From: an uncultured Alphaproteobacteria bacterium
GTDB taxonomy: Bacteria > Pseudomonadota > Alphaproteobacteria > Caulobacterales > Parvularculaceae
Direction: 5' to 3'
Length of the DNA: 13,325 nt
Assembly (NCBI GenBank): GCA_938003575.1
Contig: CALKYG010000219.1
Coordinates: forward strand, 1-13,325
Shown: one piece after another, positions 1 through 5,493 of the stretch
How positions within the stretch are numbered: the stretch's first letter is position 1
Layout of the letters: every line of letters starts with the position of its first letter
The notes under the pieces: model-generated
Database searches by the model: none
The model's input: only the letters and a program-made list of their open reading frames with translations
What the model was told of the DNA's origin: nothing
Program-made: the position numbers and the translations under genes

Positions 1-627
1 GTTTCAGACTCCGATATGAACGCGATGATCTGGCGGGATGTGTGCGACGAGGCTTATCGGGATGAACCGTTAATTGTCGAAGCCGGCCTCGCCGACGTCC
101 TTGCGGTGTATGAACGCGACCCGGCATGCAACGAATATGTTCAGCCGTTTCTTTATTTCAAAGGATACCTTTCCCTGCAGGCTCAGCGCGTCGCGAACTG
201 GCTCTGGCGTCATGACCGTCGGCCGCTGGCGCTCTACTTGCAAAGTCGAATGTCTGAACTTTTTCAGGTCGACATTCATCCGGCTACGTCGATCGGCAAG
301 GGAGTTTTTATCGATCACGCAACGGGGGTCGTTATCGGCGAGACGGCGGTGATCGAGGATGATGTGTCAATCCTTCAAAACGTCACGCTCGGCGGCACAG
401 GTAAGGAGATGGGCGACCGCCATCCCAAGATCCGAAAGGGCGCGCTTATCAGCGTCGGCGCCAAGGTGCTAGGCAATATCGAAGTCGGCGAGAACGCCAA
501 AGTTGCAGCAGGCAGCGTCGTGCTTCAGTCGGTGAAGGCGGGCTGCACGGTGGCTGGCGTTCCCGCCAAACCGGTCGGCGACTGCGCCAGATCCCCGGCT
601 ATCACGATGGACCAGGCGATCGATTGA
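1..627 (+). CDS. cysE: Serine O-acetyltransferase, 5' end cut by window
   Basis: Transfers acetyl from acetyl-CoA to L-serine to give O-acetylserine, the first step of cysteine synthesis in the cytoplasm. The reading frame is open from base 1 (V-S-D-S-D precede the ATG at 16), and the first visible residues align inside the N-terminal helical domain of E. coli CysE. The gene therefore very probably begins upstream, and the ATG at 16 is internal. Seen: the helical domain end (LYFKGYLSLQAQRVANWLW), then the left-handed beta-helix of hexapeptide repeats with the family signatures FQVDIHPA, DHATGVVIGETAVI, LGGTGK and GDRHPKI. The His/Asp catalytic pairs lie in the DHATG and GDRHPKI segments. The C-terminus stops just after the MDQ segment, where E. 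coli CysE continues with a tail ending in the isoleucine that docks into cysteine synthase. The next gene converges with no gap. The family assignment is secure. Confidence 0.96.
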   Translation, partial: VSDSDMNAMIWRDVCDEAYRDEPLIVEAGLADVLAVYERDPACNEYVQPFLYFKGYLSLQAQRVANWLWRHDRRPLALYLQSRMSELFQVDIHPATSIGKGVFIDHATGVVIGETAVIEDDVSILQNVTLGGTGKEMGDRHPKIRKGALISVGAKVLGNIEVGENAKVAAGSVVLQSVKAGCTVAGVPAKPVGDCARSPAITMDQAID

Positions 628-843
628 TCAAACTGTCGTCTGTCTGGACGCACGGAAGGCTTCCACCGGAAGACCGCCGACGCCCCAGTCGGACAGCTCG
701 ACTTCGTCAATCACAACAAAAGTGGTCGCTGGATCCTTGTCGAGGACCCGTTTGAGCAATGCGGTCGTTTCGGCGATCAGCTCGGCCTTTTGCTCGGCGG
801 TCGTGCCGCCCTCGCGTGTAATCTTGATGTTTACATAGGGCAT
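628..843 (-). CDS. 4-oxalocrotonate tautomerase family protein
   Basis: Small 71-residue protein of the tautomerase superfamily, in which the amino-terminal proline exposed after Met removal acts as general base in keto-enol tautomerisation. Seen: MPYVNIKI at the start, so Pro is correctly placed, a first beta-strand then a helix (TAEQKAELIAETTALL), and a DWGVGG segment matching the HFGIGG segment of classical 4-OT, with Trp replacing the active-site Phe. The length is the usual 60-75 residues. A Shine-Dalgarno AAGGA lies about 8 bases upstream of the ATG. It is the last gene of the GST/NTF2/tautomerase operon, 12 bases after the preceding stop. Its stop codon abuts that of cysE. The substrate is unknown; its company suggests handling of unsaturated or aromatic electrophile products rather than a meta-cleavage pathway, since no such genes are near. 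Confidence 0.9.
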   Translation of the reverse strand: MPYVNIKITREGGTTAEQKAELIAETTALLKRVLDKDPATTFVVIDEVELSDWGVGGLPVEAFRASRQTTV

Positions 844-855
844 GAGAAGTTCCTT

Positions 856-1227
856 TTAAGAGGCAGGGAATGCGTGAAACGCCTTGGAGATAATTCGCCA
901 CTCGCCTCCGGTGCGAATTAGAGTGAGGTAGTCGATAAATCGCCGGCCGAGCATTGCGCAGTTGAAGACGCAAATCGAACAGTCGCCTGCGATCTCAATT
1001 GACTCGATTGAGCGCTCGAACGGGTCGCCGCGCGCCGACGGCGATTCCCGTTGAGCGATGATAGCAAGATATGTCGGCATATCGAGGTTCTTGTATGCCC
1101 CGTCTGCAACTGTGATGTAGCGCGCATCCGGATGAAACACGCGCCGCAACAGTTCGACGTCGCAGCGGTATAGGCCGTCGTAATAGCGCATCAACGCCGC
1201 TTCTATTTCGTATCTTGCGGATGTCAT
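856..1227 (-). CDS. SnoaL/NTF2-like protein, putative lumazine-binding type
   Basis: Cytoplasmic protein of the nuclear transport factor 2 fold, closest by eye to the putative lumazine-binding subgroup (PF12893 type). Seen: an amphipathic first helix (YEIEAALMRYYDGLYRCDVELLRRVF), the typical HPDARYITVADG strand-turn, and a C-terminal strand pattern LTLIRTGGEWRIISKAFH, all diagnostic of this alpha+beta cone. Members of the fold are enzymes, binding proteins or dimer partners, so no reaction can be assigned. I prefer the ATG at 1227 (123 residues). A GTG at 1269 would add 14 residues and sit 7 bases after the GST stop, but neither start has a clear ribosome site and the extra residues lie outside the domain. 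It is the middle gene of the operon with the GST and the tautomerase, which implies a shared role in small-molecule stress or turnover. Confidence 0.85.
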   Translation of the reverse strand: MTSARYEIEAALMRYYDGLYRCDVELLRRVFHPDARYITVADGAYKNLDMPTYLAIIAQRESPSARGDPFERSIESIEIAGDCSICVFNCAMLGRRFIDYLTLIRTGGEWRIISKAFHAFPAS

Positions 1228-1276
1228 GATGTCTGTTCGGACGCAGGGCGTCGCCGCCGCGGTTTTCACGGATAGT

Positions 1277-1885
1277 TCAGGCGAGACCTTCGGCCGACAG
1301 CGCCGCCCTCACCGCAGGACGCGCCGCGACGCGATTGACGAATTCGGCAAGACGCGGCCATTCCGCGAGATCTGCGTTAATGTACTTTGTCCAAGAGGCG
1401 ACAACGAAAAGATAGGCGTCGGCGATGCTGAACTTGTCTGCGACGAGAAAGGTCCGGCCGTCAGCAAGGACGCTTTCGACATAATCCAGCTTGGCGCGCA
1501 GTTTTTCTTTCGCTTTCGTGAGCGCATCGCCCTCGAGCTTTTCAGCAAAAAAGGGCGAAAATGCCTTGTGAAGCTCGGAACCGACGAAATTGAGGTGCTG
1601 CAAAACGCGCGCGCGATCGCGGGTGGCGGCCGCGGGCAATAGTCCGGCGGCCGGATTCGATTCAGCGATATAGGCCAGGATCGCCGGCCCCTCGGTCAGG
1701 ATTTCGTCATCGTCGAACCGCAAAGCCGGAACATATCCGTTCGGATTGACCTTTGAATAATCTTCGCCGGATTCGGTCTTTCCCGCCTTGGTGTCCACCT
1801 TTTCGATCTGGAACGAGGCGCCCGCCTCCTTGAGCGCGATATGCGAGGCGAGCGAACATGCTCCGGGTTTGTAATAGAGTTTCAT
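1277..1885 (-). CDS. gst: Beta-class glutathione S-transferase
   Basis: Cytoplasmic enzyme joining glutathione to electrophiles. The 202 residues match E. coli GstA along the whole length. Seen: thioredoxin-fold N-terminal domain with KPGACSLASHIAL (beta-class Cys10), VNPNGYVPAL with the cis-Pro, and TEGPAI (Glu65, which contacts the gamma-glutamyl group of glutathione). The helical domain has ELHKAFSPFF with His106, the second residue typical of the beta class, then FSIADAYLF (N-capping box) and the C-terminal RPAVRAALSAEGL. The ATG is preceded by AAGGG about 10 bases upstream. It is first in the operon GST, NTF2-like, tautomerase, and diverges from the HxlR regulator across a 139-base gap holding a near-consensus promoter. 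Likely induced by electrophiles through that regulator (inference from context). Confidence 0.96.
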   Translation of the reverse strand: MKLYYKPGACSLASHIALKEAGASFQIEKVDTKAGKTESGEDYSKVNPNGYVPALRFDDDEILTEGPAILAYIAESNPAAGLLPAAATRDRARVLQHLNFVGSELHKAFSPFFAEKLEGDALTKAKEKLRAKLDYVESVLADGRTFLVADKFSIADAYLFVVASWTKYINADLAEWPRLAEFVNRVAARPAVRAALSAEGLA

Positions 1886-1952
1886 GGGTGTTTTCCCTTT
1901 TCCATTTTGGCTGCAACGCGCTGAACGGCGCAGCGATCAACTAGGGCGTTTG

Positions 1953-2012
1953 GTTACCATTGTAAACTTCATATCCGCGTGATATCAAAGTTTCAGGTTT
2001 CATTGTGGTAAC
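1953..2012. promoter_or_regulatory. Candidate HxlR operator pair between GST and regulator genes
   Basis: Two related elements, GTTACCATTGTAAAC (1953-1967) and GTTTCATTGTGGTAAC (1997-2012), each start with GTT, end with AAC and carry the core CATTGT. The cores are 43 bases apart, about four helical turns. Their outer ends GTTACCA and TGGTAAC are inverted copies. Between them is an interrupted inverted repeat: AAACTT-C-ATATC (1964-1975) facing GATAT-CA-AAGTTT (1981-1993). The first element covers the -10 of the GST promoter; the second lies just before the regulator's start codon. HxlR proteins bind as winged-helix dimers to such imperfect dyads and often regulate themselves. Assignment to this regulator is inference. 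Confidence 0.5.
1959..1988 (-). promoter_or_regulatory. Sigma70-like promoter of the GST operon
   Basis: Read on the minus strand: -35 TTGATA (plus-strand 1983-1988, 5 of 6 consensus), an 18-base spacer, and -10 TACAAT (plus-strand 1959-1964, 5 of 6). Transcription would start near 1951, about 65 bases before the GST ATG. It is the best promoter match I noticed in the window. A CATTGT-cored element covers the -10 and an interrupted inverted repeat covers the spacer and -35, as expected for a repressed promoter. Confidence 0.65.
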
Positions 2013-2024
2013 TAGGTGTAATCG

Positions 2025-2390
2025 ATGGCGCTGAAGATCCGAAAGAACAATTCTCCGCCGCCGCCGGAAGGTTGCCCCCTTACGGAATGTCTTGCCGTGA
2101 TCGGCGGCGCATGGACGCCGAACATCTTGTGGCATCTCGGCGGCGGACCGCGCCGATTTAGCGAGCTGCGCCACGACATCCCCCGCATCTCCGCAAAAAT
2201 GCTGACAGCGCGCCTGAAGGCGCTGGAGAGCAACGGCGTCGTCGATCGACGCGTACTGCCGACGTCGCCGCCATCCGTAGAATATTCGCTGACAACGCAC
2301 GGTCGTGAGCTATTGCCCGCGATCGACGCGATTGCCGCTGTCGGACGCAAACTGAAAAAGCGCGCGGACGCAAAAAGAAAGGCCGCCTGA
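2025..2390 (+). CDS. HxlR-family winged-helix regulator, possible thiol sensor
   Basis: Cytoplasmic DNA-binding regulator of 121 residues, the usual HxlR length. Seen: CPLTECLAVIGGAWTPNILW (residues 17-36, first helices), GPRRFSELRHDIPRIS with the following KMLTARLKALESNGVV (recognition helix region), the wing with RRVLPTSPPSVEYSLT, and a C-terminal dimerisation helix with a basic end. Cys17 sits at the position of the redox-active N-terminal cysteine of Bacillus YodB and HypR, which sense quinones, diamide or hypochlorite; a second cysteine follows at 22. The start ATG has only a weak TAGGTG upstream. The gene diverges from the GST operon, so it is most simply the repressor of that operon and of itself. 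The family is secure, the inducer is inferred. Its last codons form one arm of a terminator for the opposite-strand gene. Confidence 0.92.
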   Translation: MALKIRKNNSPPPPEGCPLTECLAVIGGAWTPNILWHLGGGPRRFSELRHDIPRISAKMLTARLKALESNGVVDRRVLPTSPPSVEYSLTTHGRELLPAIDAIAAVGRKLKKRADAKRKAA

Positions 2391-2399
2391 CGGCGGCCT
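2372..2399 (-). terminator. Intrinsic terminator of the secreted-protein gene
   Basis: A perfect 8-base-pair stem, AGGCCGCC (2380-2387) and GGCGGCCT (2392-2399), with a 4-base loop. On the minus strand it is followed by TTTCTTTTT, a proper U-tract. On the plus strand the stem is followed by GTTGCAG, so it should act mainly on the minus-strand gene that ends at 2425. The stem contains the HxlR stop codon region, so the two genes share these bases. Confidence 0.75.
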
Positions 2400-2424
2400 G
2401 TTGCAGTGGGACGGCGACAGCCGG

Positions 2425-3465
2425 CTATTCTGCGCCGGCGACCCACCCAATGCACGACGCGGTGTCGTTCAGCGCATGTTCGCCGAGGCAGAACGCCTCT
2501 TCATAAGGCGCTCGCGTCGCTGCGATACATTGCTTCAGCGTCAGCGCCGCAAAGGAAAGACATGAATTCGATTTGTCGTTCTTCGCATAAACGTCAACGG
2601 TTTTCGCATTGACGCCGCCCACCGAGTAACGCGCCGCCAGATGAAGGACGCGATTCATGATGACCTGTGCGTTCGGCTCGGTCATCCGCCCCGATCCGAC
2701 ATCCTTGCCCCAATCGGGATTCCAGGCGGAATTGACGCTCGCAAGGCTCGGCGAGGTGACGCCCTTTTCGGTCACGGAGGCGAATGTCGGCGCCGTCGCC
2801 GACGGGCGCGAGCGCGCGAAGGATTCTGCGTCGGAAAGCCGAACGGAGCCAGTTGGAATCTTCGCCTTGCCCCAAGAAGTTTTCTGTAATGCGTAGGCCT
2901 GCTCCTTGAACGCTTCGCCGAGGGTCGCAAACCGGGCTGCGTCGTGCTTTGTCATCGCGAGAACCCTTGAGATCGCTTCATCGGCGCCGGCCAGCTGCCG
3001 GGGATAGGCGGGGTCTTTCGCAAGCTTGGCGAAAAAGGCGTCGGCGCCAGATAATCCATTGACCTTTTTCCGGCTCGATATCTCTTTCTCGAGGGCCTCG
3101 CGGAATGCCGGCGTATCGGCTGCGACCAGCGCTGCATAGGCGACCCAGCCGCGGGACAATTCCTCTGCCGTGTGCGCTGACAAGCGGCGATGAGCCTCGC
3201 GTGTCGTTTCAGCGCTGGTGAAGGGGGTCGCCTCGATCGCGGCGATGTCTTCACGGTATTGGACATACTCAGCGGCCGCTCTTTCAAGCGCAGTGTCGCG
3301 TGGTTGGGCGAGCGACTCGGCTGAAACGCCGCTTGTCGCCGCAAAAGCCAATATCGACGCGGCGGACGCCATCGCACCGCCGATTCGGCGGGCCGGCGCC
3401 GTCGCATGCAGGGTGAACTTCACTGGATCCGCCTGACGATTCGTCGGCGAAAGCTTACGCAACAT
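2425..3465 (-). CDS. Hypothetical secreted protein with four C-terminal cysteines
   Basis: I do not recognise this family. The ATG at 3465 (346 residues) is chosen because GGGAG (plus-strand CTCCC, 3472-3476) lies 6 bases upstream; an upstream in-frame start at 3546 would add 27 residues with no domain character and no such site. Seen: a basic stretch, then a hydrophobic segment (about residues 31-45) ending in GVSA before ES, consistent with a signal peptide with an unusually long n-region and cleavage near residue 49, so periplasmic or exported. The middle is Ala/Glu/Arg-rich and helical (about 55-215). The only cysteines after the signal are at 302, 313, 326 and 338, all within the last 45 residues, which suggests two disulfides in a small terminal domain. 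It is monocistronic with its own terminator. No catalytic motif is visible and no function is offered. Confidence 0.75.
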   Translation of the reverse strand: MLRKLSPTNRQADPVKFTLHATAPARRIGGAMASAASILAFAATSGVSAESLAQPRDTALERAAAEYVQYREDIAAIEATPFTSAETTREAHRRLSAHTAEELSRGWVAYAALVAADTPAFREALEKEISSRKKVNGLSGADAFFAKLAKDPAYPRQLAGADEAISRVLAMTKHDAARFATLGEAFKEQAYALQKTSWGKAKIPTGSVRLSDAESFARSRPSATAPTFASVTEKGVTSPSLASVNSAWNPDWGKDVGSGRMTEPNAQVIMNRVLHLAARYSVGGVNAKTVDVYAKNDKSNSCLSFAALTLKQCIAATRAPYEEAFCLGEHALNDTASCIGWVAGAE

Positions 3466-3705
3466 TGTCCGCTCCCGATTCCGGCCCTTGTAAGGACCAA
3501 TCCCAATTCCAAAGCCCCTGGACGCCCCCGGGACCCACGCGACCATTTACCCCGGTCCCCCTTAATCAGCCTTTCGGGATACTAACTGCATTCAAGGCAA
3601 ATTCGAGATTTTAATGGTGAGCGGCCGGTTGAAAAATCCACAAGGATTGCGGGCGCCGAATCATGTCCCATACCGGTACCGAAAGGATAAGGGATTTTAG
3701 CTTTT

Positions 3706-3744
3706 GTTAACGGAGTCGCGACCAAATGGTCAGGAATCGTTAAC
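3706..3744. promoter_or_regulatory. Symmetric GTTAAC-GANTC-dyad-GANTC-GTTAAC module
   Basis: Nested symmetric motifs: GTTAAC (3706-3711), GAGTC (3713-3717), the dyad GACCA-AA-TGGTC (3720-3731), GAATC (3734-3738) and GTTAAC (3739-3744). The dyad and the two GANTC sites share one exact centre (3725.5); the two GTTAAC hexamers are centred half a base away. GTTAAC contains the CtrA half-site TTAAC, and GANTC is the CcrM methylation site used by GcrA in Alphaproteobacteria. It lies 43 bases before the kinase ATG, where an operator or methylation-tuned promoter would sit. The role is inference. Confidence 0.5.
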
Positions 3745-3777
3745 CGAGGCCTTCGGCGTTCGCCGAAGCGCCGGCGG

Positions 3778-3782
3778 AAGGA
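3778..3782 (+). promoter_or_regulatory. Ribosome binding site deciding the kinase start
   Basis: AAGGA lies 5 bases before the ATG at 3788, within GGAAGGA. The competing TTG at 3704 has a GGG/AAGG stretch 11 or more bases away and would translate the symmetric regulatory module, so the ATG is preferred. Confidence 0.6.
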
Positions 3783-3787
3783 TCCGG

Positions 3788-5035
3788 ATGACTGTCGCCA
3801 GCGCCTTGAAGGGCTTGAATTCCCGGCTGATTGACCTCCTCGGCGGCGGCGCGGCGTTTCGCGGGGCCGGCGACGCCGCCGTCGCGCTGATCGCGGCCGA
3901 CGGCCGGATTCAGAAAATGTCGGAACCCGCTCGCCGCATGTTCGCCGAGGCCGGTAGGGCGGACCGATTGCCGGCGCTTTTCATGACGGACGACCGAGAA
4001 GCGGTGGAGGGCGCCGTCCGCTCCAAGGCGTTTTGCAGGACCTCGGCGAGGGCGCGCAGGCCAGGCGGCGCTGTCGGCAATTTCGAGATCGTCATGGAGC
4101 GGCGGCCGGACGGGAGAGCCGCCGTGCTGCTGATCGACCGCACTTCCGAACGGCGCGACCAGCGCCGGCTTCTCCAGGAGATCGACCGGGCGCGCGCCGA
4201 GGCCGCCGAGAGCTCAGTGATGCTTGCCGACCTCAGCCATGAAATGCGCACGCCGCTGAACGCCGTGATCGGATTCGCCGAGACGATTGAACGCCAGACA
4301 TTCGGGCCCGTGGGCCACGAGAATTACACGCAATATGCGGAGCACATCCGCATGGCCGGGCGCCACCTTCTCGATCTCGTCAATACGGTGCTCGACCTTT
4401 CAAAGATCGAAGCTGACCGCTTTTCGCTCAATCGCATCGCCGCCGATCCCGCGTCTGTCGCACGCGAGGCGGCGGCTCTTATGCGTCATATGGCCGAAGA
4501 GGGGGGGCTGAAGCTGAAGGTCGATATTGCTTCAGGACTTCCTGAAAGCTTTTTCGATCCGCGCGCGGTTCGACAGATCCTTCTCAATCTGTTGTCGAAT
4601 GCGGTGAAGTTCACATCCGACGGTGAAGTATCGCTGACGGTCAAACGCGATGAAGACGACATCATATTCACGGTGAAAGACGACGGCGTCGGCATGAGCG
4701 CGGAGGCGCTTAAAGCGATTGGCGCGCGGTTTACCAGCGCGCATGGATCCGGCGTTCGCGGGCAGGGCGGCGCAGGGCTCGGTCTGTCGCTCGCAATCAG
4801 CCTTGCCGAACTCCATGGCGGAAGGGTCAATCTTGAATCCGCACCGGGCGAGGGGCTGACTGCTGAAGTGCGGTTGCCGATTTCAGCGGCGCCGGCGCCG
4901 GCGAAGGGCGCTGTTCGCGCGGTCCTCGCGGCCGCCCGCTCACAGGATGCCGTCGATGGTTCGATTTCAAGCGTCACCCAACTTGACCGGATCAAGGCCT
5001 ATCGGCGCGCCAAACCGCGTGTCGATGCGGCTTGA
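3788..5035 (+). CDS. Soluble PAS-like sensor histidine kinase, DivJ/PleC type
   Basis: Two-component histidine kinase, 415 residues from the preferred ATG (443 if the TTG at 3704 is used). Seen in order, numbered from that ATG: a degenerate PAS-like region (about 25-118), a short coiled coil (RRLLQEIDRARAEAAES), the HisKA box LSHEMRTPLNAVIGFAE with phospho-acceptor His151, a dimerisation helix ending LDLSKIEADRF, and a HATPase domain with N box LLNLLSNAVKFT (Asn271), G1 box DDGVGM, F-box-like RFTSA and G2 box GLGLSLAI (about 330-337), then a basic Ala-rich tail of about 45 residues. The HisKA segment, with FGPVG and YAEHI, resembles the Caulobacter DivJ/PleC group. No transmembrane helix is visible, so it is probably cytosolic or recruited to a pole by partners. 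No response regulator is adjacent. The partner and signal are unknown. Confidence 0.92.
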   Translation: MTVASALKGLNSRLIDLLGGGAAFRGAGDAAVALIAADGRIQKMSEPARRMFAEAGRADRLPALFMTDDREAVEGAVRSKAFCRTSARARRPGGAVGNFEIVMERRPDGRAAVLLIDRTSERRDQRRLLQEIDRARAEAAESSVMLADLSHEMRTPLNAVIGFAETIERQTFGPVGHENYTQYAEHIRMAGRHLLDLVNTVLDLSKIEADRFSLNRIAADPASVAREAAALMRHMAEEGGLKLKVDIASGLPESFFDPRAVRQILLNLLSNAVKFTSDGEVSLTVKRDEDDIIFTVKDDGVGMSAEALKAIGARFTSAHGSGVRGQGGAGLGLSLAISLAELHGGRVNLESAPGEGLTAEVRLPISAAPAPAKGAVRAVLAAARSQDAVDGSISSVTQLDRIKAYRRAKPRVDAA

Positions 5036-5069
5036 TAGGCGCAGCGCGCCGACCATAATCGACCGGCGC

Positions 5070-5393
5070 ATGACAGAGCCACGCCTCAAATCCGAAATTC
5101 GCGTCTCGGCGATTGTCCGGCGCGCTCAGAGCGAAGGCGTCTTCGCCGCGGTCGTCAGGCGCGGCGACCCGGATGCCGGCGCGATCGTCGTCAAGGTTTA
5201 TCTCGGCGACCGGCTGGCGCGGTTGTTCGTTCAGGCGCGTGACGACAGCGGAAATCCCCTTTGGCGCGAACCGTTTGAGAAAGCGGCCGCGGAAGCCGAA
5301 GTCGACAGCTATCTTGAAAAGGAGAAGCGCTTCGATCCCGATCTTTGGATCGTCGAGATCGAAGACCGCGAAGGCCGCGCGTTTATCGACTGA
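5070..5393 (+). CDS. DUF1491 family protein
   Basis: A 107-residue cytoplasmic protein of a conserved alphaproteobacterial family of unknown function. Seen: LKSEIRVSAIVRRAQSEGVF, AAVVRRGDPDAGAIVVKV, a middle strand LARLFVQARDD, and the highly typical end EKEKRFDPDLWIVEIEDREG followed by RAFID. The ATG at 5070 gives the usual family length; an earlier in-frame ATG at 5025 would overlap the kinase stop and adds residues without family character. Neither start has a strong ribosome site. It follows the kinase by 34 bases on the same strand and is probably cotranscribed with it, but a functional link is not known. It converges on the lactonase gene. Confidence 0.87.
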   Translation: MTEPRLKSEIRVSAIVRRAQSEGVFAAVVRRGDPDAGAIVVKVYLGDRLARLFVQARDDSGNPLWREPFEKAAAEAEVDSYLEKEKRFDPDLWIVEIEDREGRAFID

Positions 5394-5445
5394 CGCCGCC
5401 ATCATTTCGCGTCAACGGAAGGACCGGCCTGGCGGAGACTGGTTC

Positions 5446-5457
5446 CCGCAATTGCGG
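5446..5457. repeat. 12-base perfect palindrome between convergent genes
   Basis: CCGCAATTGCGG lies in the 100-base gap between the ends of the DUF1491 gene and the lactonase gene. It could form a short cruciform or hairpin, but no T-tract follows on either strand, so it is not a standard intrinsic terminator. Nothing else structured is visible in the gap. Confidence 0.35.
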
Positions 5458-5493
5458 CGATATCCGAAAGGCTATTGCGCAGCCGCTTGGCGG

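Larger units (their letters stand above)
3466..3787. other. Divergent regulatory gap between secreted protein and kinase genes
   Basis: A 322-base stretch without a convincing gene. It is more AT-rich near 3580-3710 than its surroundings. Seen: TTTA-N7-TTAAC (3696-3711), a 7-of-8 match to the CtrA consensus TTAA-N7-TTAA; a second GTTAACC at 3739-3745; GANTC sites at 3713 and 3734; and the 39-base symmetric module listed separately. A TTG-start extension of the kinase frame (from 3704) runs through the last part, but the stronger start at 3788 makes it more likely untranslated. I found no convincing -35/-10 pair for either gene. Confidence 0.55.

Noticed and set aside
1226..1642. A 138-codon plus-strand frame opposite the GST gene
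   Set aside because: It is antisense to a well-conserved GST and shows no family features or ribosome site.
3704..3787. N-terminal extension of the kinase from a TTG start
   Set aside because: The TTG lacks a well-spaced ribosome site, the added residues show no domain, and the stretch carries a symmetric regulatory module; the ATG at 3788 has AAGGA at ideal spacing.
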